Shown here: positions 21,429 to 34,018 of the stretch, one piece after another | How the letters are laid out: every line of letters begins with the position of its first letter | Numbering within the stretch: position 1 is the first letter of the stretch | NCBI RefSeq assembly: GCF_900660645.1 | Contig: NZ_LR215036.1 | Coordinates: forward strand, 682,001-746,000 | Direction of reading: 5' to 3' | DNA: 64,000 nt | DNA from: Mycoplasmopsis citelli | GTDB lineage: Bacteria > Bacillota_I > Bacilli_A > Mycoplasmatales > Metamycoplasmataceae | Translations under genes and position numbers: made by a program | Notes under the pieces: model-generated | Database searches by the model: none | Seen by the model: only the letters and a program-made list of their open reading frames with translations | What the model was told of the DNA's origin: nothing

Positions 21429-21869
21429 CTACCTTAATAAGTTTGCAATTTCTCTTTGTAATATTTGAACTAATTGCTCAAGTTCACTAACAGTTTGTTT
21501 ATCAAAACGTGCAATAACTGGTGCATCAATATCAAGTACTCCAAATAATTGTTCATCCACAATAATAGGAATAACAACTTCACTTTTTGAATTAATATCA
21601 CAAACAATATGATCTTCAAAACTATTTACATCATCTACTACAACGGTTTTTCTAGTTGTAGCGGCATGCCCACAAACTCCTCGATTAAATTCAATACTTG
21701 AACAAGCAACTTTTCCTTGAAAAGCATGCAAATATAAACAATTATCTTCATTAACATAAAAGCCTGCTCAATTTAAATTTGCATATTTTTCTCAAATATA
21801 TGCTGAAGTGTTGGCTAAGATGCTATAAATTTTCTTCTCTCCAGCAATTAAGTTTTGATAATCTTTCAT
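21429..21869 (-). CDS. Free methionine-(R)-sulfoxide reductase, GAF domain
   Basis: 146 residues, single GAF fold. The family Cys pattern is present: a Cys in VACSSIEF, the second in NRGVCGHAA, and the third in DHIVCDINSKSEVVIPI, matching the catalytic and resolving Cys of fRMsr (YebR/MsrC type). Reduces free Met-R-sulfoxide made by oxidation. It starts 3 bases after the smc stop. Its own N-terminus (MKDYQNLIAGEKKIYSIL) includes a TGA Trp. Confidence 0.9.
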
Positions 21870-21872
21870 AAA

Positions 21873-24812
21873 TTATTCCTTATTTTTTTGAATTAATTTT
21901 TCAGCCTCAGATAGTTTAACTGAGAAAAAGCTTGTAACTCCCCGATTTTGCATTGTTGCACCAAATAAATGATCAACTCTAGACATAGTTCCATGACGGT
22001 GAGTAATAACAATAAATTGAGTTTGTTTTTTGAGTTCTTGTAAGTAATTGGCATATCTCACTACATTTGATTCATCAAGAGCAGCTTCAACTTCATCTAA
22101 AATACAAAGTGGTAGTGGGCGAGCTTTTAAAATCGCAAATAATAACGAAATAGCAATTAATGACTTTTCTCCACCTGAGAAAAGTTTTAAATTTTTAACA
22201 CTTTTACCAGGTGGTTGTGCATAAATAGAAATTCCGCTTTCTAAAATATCGCTTGGATTGACAAATTTAACTTCAGCACTTCCACCACCAAACATTGATC
22301 TAAAAACATTTTCAAACTCCACATTTACATCATTAACAATATTAGTTAAACGAGTAATAATGATTTTATCAAGCTCTGCAATTGCGTTTAAAACTGTTTC
22401 TTTAGCTTCTTCTAACTCATTTCGATTAGTTACATATATATTGTATTTTTCTTCTACTTCTTCAAGTTGAGCAATTGAATCTAAATTGACATTTCCTAAT
22501 GCACTAATTTCTTGCTTAAGTTCGGTAATTACTTCTAAAGCTTTTTCTGCAGGGATTTCTAATTTATAATTTGCTGATGCGTTTTCTAAAGTTAGATTAT
22601 AAAAGCTCGCTAGTCTTAAACGGTGTTGTGCTAAAGTATCTGCAGATTTTCGAGCATCATAAAGTTTTTTGCTAAATGATTCTGTAAGCTGACTAAATAA
22701 CTTATTAGCTTCATTTCTCAGTTCATTTAATTGCTCAATTTCTGCATCAATTTTATGTTTTTGCTGTAAAAGGACGCTCAATTCAAATACATAATTTTTA
22801 AGTTCTAATTCAAGCTGATTAATTCGCTCGATAGTTGTATTAATAGTTTGTCCATTAATTTTTGATAAATCATCACCAATAATTGAAAACTCTGATTGGA
22901 TTTTATCTAATTTTTGTTGAGTATGTTTGATTGAAATTTCTGATGCTGAAATTTCGTTTCCGTATGATGATACGTAATTTTGTAAATTAATGCTTTGATT
23001 TTTTAATTCTTCAATATCATTAAGATTTTTTCGCTCAAGAGCAATAATTCCCGGAATAAGATTTTCTAATTCTTTAATTTTATCTTCAAGTCCTAAAATA
23101 TCATCACTTTCTTGTTTTGTTCCTCCAACCATTATTCCACCAGGACGAACAAGATCTCCATCTAAAGTTACAACTAAATATTTTTTATCTAGTATTTTTG
23201 AAATTTTGTTGGCTGAATCGATATTATTAACTACGACAGTATTCCCAAGTAAAAATTTATTTAAAATTTCATATTTTGGTTCAACTTTAACAAGTTCACT
23301 AGCAACACCAATAAAACCTAAATTATTTTTTGCAACAAGTAAATAATCATCTCTAATAAATTTTTCTTTAATTGAATTTAGCGGAATAAAGGTTGCTCTT
23401 CCACCGTTATTTACTTTTAAAAACTCAATAGCTTTAACTGCTGTTTCAGAATTATCCACTACAACATGCTGAATGCTTGAAGCAAGAATTGCTTCAACAG
23501 CAGTGGTATATTGTTTTTCAACTTTAAGTAAATCTCCAACAATTCCTTTTAATCCCTTAAAATTGTGCGAATTATCTAAAATTGTTCTAGTCCCTTTATA
23601 AAGATTGCTTCTACTTTCTTTTTTTGAGTTTAAAATTTTAATTTGAGTTTCAATTTCATGCTTTTTTCTGGTTAAATTGGTAATTTTTGTTTGTAAGTCA
23701 TTAATAGCAACATTGACTTGGACCAATTTTTCTTGGGTTTGATGTTTTTTAGATTTTGTTTCTTCTTGGGTTTGATACAAATATTTTAATATTTGTTTTT
23801 GTTCAAGATAAGATTGTTGAAGCGCTTCTTTTTTTTCTTTTAAATCAACTTGCATTTCACCAGAAGCGATTAAATCTCTTCTTGCTGTTTCTTTACCATA
23901 AATAATTTTAAGTTCATTTAAACGACTTTCAGAAGCATTTTTCTTTGCTGAAAGCTCTGAAATTCTTTTATTTAAATCACCTTGTTCAACTTTTCTTTGG
24001 TTAATTTTTATGTTATATTCTTCGATTTTATTGCTGTAATCACTTTTAGTTTCTTCAACACCTTCAATATCGCTTTTTAATAATGAAACATGATCGTTTA
24101 ATCTAACAATTTCTTCAGCTAAATAAGCAATTTCAACATTTTTTAACTGAGCAGTTTTTTCTTTATAAATTAAAGCCTTTTCCGCTTGTTTTTTAAGTGG
24201 TTCAAGTTGTTTTTCTAATTCACTAACATGTGCGCCAATAACTTTTAAAGATTCATCGGTTTTTTCTAATTTTCGAAGCGATTCGTTTTTTCTAAATTTA
24301 TATTTTGAAACTCCTGCAGCTTCTTCAAAAATTCCTCTACGAGCTTCATCGCTTGCTTGAGCAATATCACTAACAGTTCCTTGTGAAATAATTGCAAGTG
24401 AGCTTTTTCCAATCCCAGTTTCCATCGCAATAGCTTTAATATCTTTATGGCGAGCAGCTTGTCCATTAATAAAATACTCATTTAAAGATTTATTTCGATC
24501 TAAAGAACGAGTAATTGAAATAGTTTCTCCCTCATATGAAGTAAGTCCATCTTTGTTTTCGAATGTTAAAGTTACAGTGGCTTTATCAAGAGGTTTTGTG
24601 GTTTTAGAACCAGCAAAAATTACGTCTTTCATTTCATCTCCACGTAATTCTTTTGCACTTTGTTCTCCTAAGACTCACTTAATGGCATCGTTAATGTTGC
24701 TTTTCCCCGAACCATTTGGACCCACAATTCCTGCAACTCCACCATCAAATCTTAAAATAACTGGATCGGCAAAAGACTTAAATCCGTGAGCTTCTATTTT
24801 AATTAATTTCAT
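21873..24812 (-). CDS. smc: Chromosome segregation ATPase SMC
   Basis: 979 residues, somewhat short of the usual ~1180. Walker A GPNGSGKSN at residues 31-39, two long coiled-coil arms, a hinge around residues 430-590 (NFKGLKGIVGDLLK, and GGIMVGGT near its end), signature LFSGGEKSL at ~877 and Walker B CILDEVEAALD at ~903. Start ATG 24812 (MKLIKIEAHGFKSF) and a TGA Trp at residue 46; a start at 24632 would lose the ATP site. Condenses DNA with ScpA/ScpB. Sits between rnc and the sulfoxide reductase in one operon. Confidence 0.96.
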
Positions 24813-24821
24813 TTTTATCCT

Positions 24822-25502
24822 TTACTTAAGTTTATTTAAAGCATCTTGGGCTGCAATTTGCTCAGCTTCTTTTTTTGAATTCCCAATCCCTACACCAAAA
24901 ACTTGTTTATCATAAATTACTTTAGCTATAAACTTTTTATCATCATATTGTGAAACACTATAAGTCACTCCATCTTTAGAAAAGCTTTGAATATATTCCT
25001 GTAATGTAGTTTTTGAATCTTTATTGCTTTGTGCATGAACTTTATCAATGACTGGAAAAATGTATTTTTCAAGAAATTTTTTAGCGACTTTTAATCCTTG
25101 GTCTAAATAGATCGCTCCAAGCATTGATTCAAAAACATCAGCTTTAACTTTTAATGATTTTTTAACATCACTTTCAGTTTGTTTTACTCCTGTTTTTAAA
25201 ATATCAACCAGTCCTAATTTTTCAGATAATTCAGCTAAGGTCTCAGTTCTAACGGCAGTTGAACGAACTCGAGTTTGTTTTCCAGGTTCTAAATTTGTGT
25301 ATTTGCGAAAAATATATTCACTTGATAAAAAATTTAAAATTGAATCTCCTAAAAACTCTAATTGTTCATAGCTATTTAGTCCTTTTTTTAAAGCAACATA
25401 AGAAGAGTGGGTAATTGCACAAAAATAAAGTTTGTGATTTTTTGGGTTAATTTCATGGAATTTTAAAAATTCTTCAAGTGTTTTGGCTTTTGTTATATTC
25501 AT
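24822..25502 (-). CDS. rnc: Ribonuclease III
   Basis: Cuts double-stranded RNA in rRNA and mRNA processing. 226 residues. The signature YEQLEFLGDSIL and the second catalytic region DVFESMLGAIYLDQG lie in the nuclease domain. The C-terminal double-stranded RNA-binding domain ends GIGNSKKEAEQIAAQDALNKL. Followed by smc after 9 bases, the classical rnc-smc order; plsX lies just upstream. Confidence 0.97.
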   Translation of the reverse strand: MNITKAKTLEEFLKFHEINPKNHKLYFCAITHSSYVALKKGLNSYEQLEFLGDSILNFLSSEYIFRKYTNLEPGKQTRVRSTAVRTETLAELSEKLGLVDILKTGVKQTESDVKKSLKVKADVFESMLGAIYLDQGLKVAKKFLEKYIFPVIDKVHAQSNKDSKTTLQEYIQSFSKDGVTYSVSQYDDKKFIAKVIYDKQVFGVGIGNSKKEAEQIAAQDALNKLK

Positions 25503-25504
25503 AT

Positions 25505-26485
25505 TTAATTAATTTCTTTCACTATTTTATTTAATAAATCTTTTTTTAAAGCATCTTTAAGCTGATTTAAAGCTGAAAGATAACTTTTCTTATCACTTGA
25601 TCCATGAGTTTTTAAAGCTAAACAATTAACCCCAAGTACTCAAGCACTTCCGACATTACGATAATCTAAAATTTTCATAACATCCTTAAAAGCATCTTTA
25701 ACAAGTAAGCCACCAATTTTACGTTTTAAAGTTTTATTAATGCTTGATTTAAGTGAATCTATAAGAGTTAAAACTGCTCCTTCATAACTTTTAAGCACTA
25801 AATTTCCACCGTATCCATCAATAATAGCAACATCAAAATATCCTCGAAATAAATCCCTAGTTTCTTGAAAACCCAAATAATTAATATTTCTATTGTTTTT
25901 TAAATTTTCATGTGCTTCTTTTGTGGGAATTAGTCCTTTATAATCTTCAACTCCAATATTTAAAAGAGCTACTTTGGGAGTAGGTTCATTAAACATAGTT
26001 TTATAAAAAATCGATGCTAAAATGGCTCATTCTTCAAGTCATTGCGACTTTACATCTAAATTAGCTCCAACATCCAAAAAAACAAATTTTCTTCCATTAA
26101 TAGCATTTGCAACAGGCATAAATGCCGGACGAGAAATTCCTTTTAAGCGACGAATTTTTAATGTTAATGCAGAAATATAACTTCCACTATCTCCTGAAGA
26201 TAATAAACTTTGTACTGCACCACTTTCGTATAAATTAATAATTTCGTTCATTGAGGTATTTTCTTTTAAAGACTGTTTTAAATTTTTTGGATCACTCGGT
26301 ACATTTGGATTATCAATTAATTTTATATTATCAGGTAAATTGTGGATATTTAACTTTTGAATATCTCCAACAAGCACAATTTTTGTATCTTTATTTGCAA
26401 GAGCAAATTCTTTAGCTGCCTCTAAAGCAGCTACAGGTCCATTATCATTTCCATTTATGTCAAATCCAATTGAATATTTATACAT
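25505..26485 (-). CDS. plsX: Phosphate acyltransferase PlsX
   Basis: Makes acyl-phosphate for phospholipid synthesis. 326 residues. Begins YSIGFDINGNDNGP (family: D-x-M/N-G-G-D), with SLLSSGDSGSYISA, FVFLDVGAN and AIIDGYGGNLVLKS. Two TGA Trp codons. ATG 26485 chosen because AGGAG precedes it; a TTG nine bases upstream is possible. In mycoplasmas without fatty-acid synthesis, PlsX works with exogenous fatty acids phosphorylated by FakA/FakB, and a FakA-like gene is directly upstream. Confidence 0.94.
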
Positions 26486-26486
26486 T

Positions 26487-28118
26487 TTAATCAACTCCTA
26501 TTAAAAAATGATAATTGGGTTGGTTTCCTTCAAAAATTTCAACTTCAATGTCCCATTTTGAAGAGATATAATTAGAAACTTCTTCAGCATCTGAATAGCT
26601 TGAATCAACTCCATAAAAAATTGTTACAATTTCGCTTTTTTTATTAATCAATCTACTCATGATTTGTTTAGCTGCATTAATTGAACTTTGGGTTGAAGAA
26701 ACAATTTTTCCATTTGCAATTCCTAGATAATCACCTTCTTTGATTTTAATTCCATTAATTTTTGCCGTTCTTACAGCAGTTGTAACTTCACCAGAATTAA
26801 CTCCTTTAATTGCACTTTTAAGATTCAAAACATTATCTTTAACTTTATTTTTAGGATTATAATGTAAAAGTGCGGTTAACCCTTCAAGTTGAGTTTTTGT
26901 TGGAATAACAATTACATTGCAATTTTTAGTAGCTACAGCTGCTTGCTGAGCTACTAATGTTATATTTTTATTATTTGGCAAAATAAACACATTTTCTGCA
27001 TTAACATGTTGAATTGCTTGAATTATTTCTTGTGCAGAAGGATTTTGAGATTGGCCACTTTCAATAACATGATCACAATTATTATCTTTCATTATTTTAA
27101 TAATTCCACTTCCTAAATTACATGAAATAATTGCATTTTTTACTCTTTTGTTTTTTTCTTGAGCTTTTGCAAATTCTTCAGATTGAGCTTTGGAATTATT
27201 AGCCTGTAAGGTCATATTTTCTGATTTTATTTTAATAAATTCACCTTGTTTTTGTGAAATATTAAGCATGTCTCCAGGTCTTAATGCATGTCCATGAACT
27301 TTTAATAAATTATCATCTTGAACAACAACTAAAGAAGTGGCGACTTTTTCTAATTTTTTAATAAATTTTTCTTTATCAAAACTTTCTAAGTCATTAAGTT
27401 CAATTAAAAACTCAGTGCAATAACCAAATTCTCCATCATAAGTTTCTGTTTCAGAAATAAAATTTGCAATATCTTCACTTTTGTCACTTTTTTGAACAGG
27501 CTTTCCTAAAAAATACTCATTAATTCCTCATAAGATTTTATATAAACCTTCTGCTCCTGAATCAGTAACACCAACTTCTTTTAAAATTTTTAAAGAATTT
27601 GGTGTGTTATCACAACTTTTACGAGCAAAAATAACTGCATCTGCAAATAGATTCTCAATATCTTCGTTAGAATCACTATATTTTTCACTTAAATTTTCAG
27701 CAACTTCGCGAATAACACTTAAGATTGTCCCTTCTACTGGTTTATAAACAGCTTTATAAGCTCGTGCCGCCGCTCCTTTAAAAGCAAGTGTTAAATCATG
27801 AGTATTTAACGTTTCTTTATCAAAAACCCCTAAAGCAAAACCCTTAAAAATCTGACTTAAAATCACTCCCGAGTTACCACGAGCTTCATATAGCATATCA
27901 TTTGCCACCTGTGCAAGGACTTCTGCAGTATTTTGGGTGGAAACTTTCATTAAATTAACAACTGCCCCACCAATAGTAGCAGCCATATTTGTTCCAGTAT
28001 CTCCATCTGGAACTGGAAATACGTTTAAAGCATCAATTTGATTTTTTGTATTCAGTAGTGCATTAGCTCCTGAAAGCAGAGCTTGAGCAAGTTCTTTCCC
28101 ATTAATATTTTTAGACAT
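26487..28118 (-). CDS. DAK-domain protein, FakA-like (fatty acid kinase ATP-binding subunit)
   Basis: 543 residues. The N-terminal DAK phosphatase/kinase domain has NVFPVPDGDTGTNM, ARGNSGVILSQIFKG and TDSGAEGLYKIL. The middle domain (EFGYCTEFLIEL) and a C-terminal DegV-like half follow. With FakB it phosphorylates fatty acids to acyl-phosphate for PlsX. No FakB (DegV) gene lies in the window. The order asp23-like, fakA, plsX, rnc, smc is common in Firmicutes and supports the call. Start overlaps the upstream gene by 8 bases. Confidence 0.9.
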
Positions 28119-28422
28119 TTTTTACACCTCTGATAAAAATGGTTATATTGCTTATTTTTTCTTTTTGTTTTTCTAATTCGTAATTAATTTGACTATAAAG
28201 TTCTTCCATAAGAGGTTTAACTGAAATTGCATTTAAAACTTTAATGCTAGCAACAAAACTTCAACCATTAGGGGTTAAAAAAACTTCAACTCAATCCATA
28301 GGGTCTAATGACTCGTTTTGAATTTCTGAAGTTTGGGATTCTTGATTTGCTTGAATATTAACAATTCCAGGAACTGAAGATAATTTCAAAACAAAAAGTT
28401 TTTTCATTTGAAAAAGTTCCAC
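28111..28422 (-). CDS. Asp23/Gls24 family protein
   Basis: 103 residues. Short beta/alpha protein: KVLNAISVKPLMEELYSQI and SFVASIKV fit the Asp23 (YloU) pattern. The start is GTG 28422: AGGAGG lies 5 bases upstream, and an internal ATG lacks such a site. In Firmicutes this gene precedes fakA in the same way. It lacks a membrane segment. Role is general (envelope stress or membrane anchoring in relatives); in mycoplasmas it is unproven. Confidence 0.85.
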
Positions 28423-28498
28423 GTTAGCCTCCTAATTTAAAAATTATAATTTTATTTATATTTTACATTTTTTTATCAATTTACGGGCTTATAAATAA

Positions 28499-28526
28499 TT
28501 TAAGATGGATATAAATTTAATATAAT
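28499..28526 (+). promoter_or_regulatory. Promoter of lysS
   Basis: TTTAAG (28499-28504), 16-bp spacer, TATAAT (28521-28526). A ribosome site AAGGAGA follows before ATG 28553. Confidence 0.65.
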
Positions 28527-28552
28527 TAAAAAATACTCATAAGGAGACCAAA

Positions 28553-30866
<2,314 letters not shown>

Positions 30867-30896
30867 GAACAAACTTTACTAAGTTTGTTCTTTTTT
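30867..30896 (+). terminator. Strong terminator after the HAD gene
   Basis: Ten-base perfect stem GAACAAACTT/AAGTTTGTTC, TACT loop, T6 tail, one base after the stop codon. Confidence 0.92.
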
Positions 30897-30989
30897 CGTT
30901 TTTCATTGAATGAAAATAAATTGTAGTAAATGTGGAAAAAATATGGAACACCCCCTAAAAATGTATGTAAAAATCAACTTTTTACTTCT

Positions 30990-31017
30990 TATATATATAT
31001 ATATATATATATATATA
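30990..31017. repeat. (TA)14 dinucleotide tract in the promoter of the sugar operon
   Basis: Fourteen uninterrupted TA units run into TATAAT (31014-31019), the only good -10 before rpe. A weak -35 (TTTACT, 30981-30986) would be 27 bp from it at the present length, and 17 bp with nine repeats. Such tracts change length by slippage. The tract starts 55 bases before the gene. Confidence 0.8.
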
Positions 31018-31044
31018 ATCATTTTGGATAGTTAGGAATTAACA

Positions 31045-31725
31045 ATGAAATTTGCACTTTCTTTTTGTGCTGTTGATACATTTAAAGCACTAAAAATATT
31101 TGATAAATTAACAAAATTAGGTTTAAAGCACATTCATATGGATTTTATGGATGGAATTTTTGTTGAAAATTTTGGAGCTACTTTTGAACAAGCATCAGCT
31201 TTAATCAAAAGATATCCAAATGTTCATTTTGATGCTCATGTAATGACATCTGAACCAATAAAATTAGTAGATAAATTAATTCAAGTGGGATTTAAAACTA
31301 TTTTTCTTCCTTCAAATTTAGTGGATTTTAATAAATTTCAGCAATTAGTGAGTAATTATCCAAATATATCATTTGGAATTATGCTAGAAGCTTTAAATAA
31401 TCCCAATGATTTCAAAAATATTATTTTAGAATCACAAAAAATTCTTGTAATGACCATTGATAAAATCGGTGGAACTGGACAACCTTTAAATATTAACTTG
31501 CTTAGTAAAATCAAAGAAATAAAAAATATTAATTCGAATATTGAAATATATTCAGATGGTGGACTAAGAACTAATAATGCAATAGAATTTTCAAAAAATC
31601 ATGTAGATGTTGCTGTTGGAGGATCGATAATTTTTTCATTTAAAGGTAATATTTCTATATTTTTTAATTGATGAAAGGATAATTTTAATGAATTTTCTAA
31701 CTCTAACGACAATTATCTTAAGTAG
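31045..31725 (+). CDS. Ribulose-phosphate 3-epimerase-like protein
   Basis: Interconverts ribulose-5-P and xylulose-5-P (TIM barrel). 226 residues. Metal and catalytic sites: HIHMDFMDGIFVENFG, HFDAHVMTSEP, VMTIDKIGGTGQ and EIYSDGGLRTNNA. Compared with ordinary Rpe (VDVMDGxFVPN), it begins KFALSFCAVD and is diverged. The C-terminus contains two TGA codons in a row (31669-31674), both Trp, and runs on to TAG 31725, overlapping the next gene by 38 bases; stopping at the first TGA would not fit this code. It leads the PTS-transketolase operon, consistent with pentose-phosphate feeding of transketolase. Confidence 0.85.
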
Positions 31726-32317
31726 TATTTTAGTTTTAATTCTTATTGCTGTTATTATTTGAAGAATTTATTTAAAAATTACTAAAAAAGTTATTTACAA
31801 AAGTAATAATATCGGACATACAACAAAAGACACTATCGATAAGCTAAGAATATTAAATTCATTAAATAATGCATTTGTTTTAAGTAATATTTTAGTTAAA
31901 AATCCTTTCTCTAAAAATAAATACACACTCTTTTCGGGAATTGTTATTTGTAAAAGCAAAATTTATGTTCTGAGTGATTTAATTAAAGATACTCAAAATA
32001 AAATTGAAATTAATGATAATGGAATATATGTTTTAAAAAATAAAAAATGAATAAAAAAGGATAAATGAGAAACTAATTGACTTAATCAAATGAGCGGATG
32101 ATTAAATAGAAGATTTAAAAATAACTATGAAGTAGTGATTTTTATTGATGAGAATCTTAATTTAGAACAAATTGATAATCAAACTAGATATCGTTGTATG
32201 AATATAAATGAATTAAATGAAGAAATTTTAGAGAACAATGATCAAAATTTACATATCGAAAAAGTAATTGATATTTTTTTGAAAAACAACCTATTTAAGG
32301 GAAATTCTAACAAATAA
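31688..32317 (+). CDS. Membrane-anchored protein of unknown function
   Basis: 209 residues. One N-terminal hydrophobic segment (LTTIILSSILVLILIAVIIW), then a cytosolic domain. ATG 31688 lies inside the end of rpe with AAAGGA upstream. The domain around IDKLRILNSLNNAFVLSN…KYTLFSGIVICKSKIYVL and FKNNYEVVIFIDENL resembles the layout of NERD-type nuclease-like domains only loosely; no catalytic residues can be claimed. Ends one base into the next ATG. Confidence 0.75.
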
Positions 32318-32988
32318 TGAATTTTAGTATTTACGGGTCTTTATTTTTGATTGTAATTTTACTAATTCAATTATTTGCATATTATGTTTATGGGTTTAAT
32401 TTAAAAATAAAATATCAAAAAATAAAGATTCAGTATTATGAATCTGTTTTAACAAAAATAAAATCAGCACTTTCAAATAAATATAATTGTAACTTTAAAA
32501 TATCTTTAAATACACATTTTTTTAAACAAAATTTTAATTCATCTAAAAAAGTGATTTATTTAAATGAACAATTTTTAGATTCAAATATTTATTCTCTTGT
32601 GAATATTGTTTTTTTATGAAAAATAACTCAATTTACACAAATTCAGGACCAAAAAATAGAATTATTTTTTAAAATAATTGGTCTAGTTTCGTTAACAGCT
32701 TCATGAATTTTGTTGATGTTTGGATTATGAATATTTTCAATTTTATTCTTGCTTATTTTTCTTTTTGTTATTGCAATTGATTATTTAATGAACTATAAAA
32801 TTTATAAACATGTTTATATTCAAACTAAAAATTATTTAATTGAAAATTATCATAACCAACATTTGAATTTTATTTTAGCTTATTTAAAATACAAAAAATT
32901 CTACATCTTAAATAAGTATTTAACTTTTTATATTCAAATAATCTCCCAATCAGTTAAAGCTTTTAAAAATTGAGGTAAAGATGAATAA
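32317..32988 (+). CDS. Membrane protein of unknown function, possibly a degenerate zinc-peptidase relative
   Basis: 223 residues. TM segments at the N-terminus (YGSLFLIVILLIQLFAYYVY) and centrally (a pair around residues 115-155). The stretch between them (FKISLNTHFFKQNF, SKKVIYLNEQFLD) is laid out like YugP-type membrane zinc peptidases, where DPRTKTVRLSP precedes the HExxH, but no HExxH is present here. Start ATG overlaps the previous stop by one base, end overlaps the next gene by 8. Confidence 0.7.
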
Positions 32989-33280
32989 TACAAAAGAACA
33001 AATGATTGAGCATCTAATTTATAAATATGAAATAAATGAAGAATATTTACATTCTTTATCTGAGGAACAAATTAAAAATTTGTATCAGCAAAAAGAACAA
33101 GAATCGTTGATTTTAGCTAAAAATCCAAACAAGTTTTTTTATTTAAAATCTCTTCCTGTACCTAAAGAAGTTAAAACCAAAACTTCAAGCAAAGCTGGTA
33201 AATGAATTTTTCTTGCATTTATAATAATGCTTATACTTTTGTTTACACTATTTATGTTAGTCGCATTTTTAAACAATTAA
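32981..33280 (+). CDS. Small protein with C-terminal membrane anchor
   Basis: 99 residues. A charged helical N-terminal part (Glu, Lys, Gln) and a single hydrophobic C-terminal segment (IFLAFIIMLILLFTLFMLVAFL). Begins 8 bases inside the previous gene with AGGTAAAG upstream. Ends 9 bases before the PTS IIA gene, with the GGAG ribosome site of that gene between. Function unknown. Confidence 0.75.
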
Positions 33281-33289
33281 GGAGTTATA

Positions 33290-33745
33290 ATGAAATTATT
33301 TGACCCACAATTAATGCAGTATATGGATAAAAAGGTGTCTTGAAAAGAAGCTATTCACCTTGGAGTAAATATGCTTGTTAAACAAAATAAAGCAACCCAA
33401 AAGTTAGAAGAAGAAATTTTGCTTTCAACTGAGAAATTTGGAGCTTATTATGTTCTTGAAAAAGGAATTGCTTTATTGCATGCTCCAGCTGGAGAATACT
33501 GCTTAAAAGCTGCTACTTCTACTTTAATTTTAAACGAAGAAATTATTTTTAACAACCAGCCTGATAAGGTAGCAAAAATTATTATTACTCTTTCAGCTCC
33601 AGATAATAACTCACATTTTGAGCTTATTTCAGAATTTGGAAATTATTTTATGAATCAAGAATTTAAGCAAAAAGCTTTAAATGTAAAGTCAAAACAAGAA
33701 TTTTTAGATTTAATCACACAATTTGGAGAAAAATATGAACTTTAA
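33290..33745 (+). CDS. PTS IIA component (mannitol/fructose/ascorbate type)
   Basis: 151 residues. Receives phosphate from HPr and passes it to IIB. The phosphorylated His is His64 in GIALLHAPAGE. GGAG ribosome site 5 bases upstream. It shares its last 11 bases with the start of IIB. With the adjacent IIB and UlaA-type IIC it makes a full ascorbate-family transporter; the UlaC homologue of the E. coli ula operon is the closest functional analogue. Confidence 0.9.
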
Positions 33746-34010
33746 GTGTGTTTGTGGATCAGGTCTTGGTTCATCTTTATTACTTGAGATGAATGTAAAA
33801 AGTGTTTTAGATTCACTTGGTGTTCAATATGAATCAGTTGAACATACTAACATCTCTTCTTTTGATAAAAAAGGAGTTGATTATGTAATTGTTGGAGCTG
33901 ATGTAGCTCCGGTTTTAGATTTTCCTGCAGAAAAAATGGTAGTATTAACAAACATTTTATCTAAAGAAGAATTAACTACTAAATTAAAAAAATTATTAAA
34001 TCTTAATTAG
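33735..34010 (+). CDS. PTS IIB component (ascorbate type)
   Basis: 91 residues. The P-loop with phospho-Cys is CGSGLGSS (Cys7), typical of lactose/ascorbate-family IIB. ATG 33735 chosen because GGAG lies 6 bases before it and the family starts right before the Cys loop; a start at 33723 is possible. Overlaps IIA by 11 bases. Confidence 0.9.
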   Translation: MNFKCVCGSGLGSSLLLEMNVKSVLDSLGVQYESVEHTNISSFDKKGVDYVIVGADVAPVLDFPAEKMVVLTNILSKEELTTKLKKLLNLN

Positions 34011-34018
34011 GAGAATTT

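Noticed and set aside
24553-24789. Plus-strand ORF opposite the smc start
   Set aside because: Shadow of the SMC ATP-binding region.
30867-31044. Small RNA before the rpe gene
   Set aside because: The gap is explained by a strong terminator, the TA tract and a promoter; no stable fold beyond that was seen.
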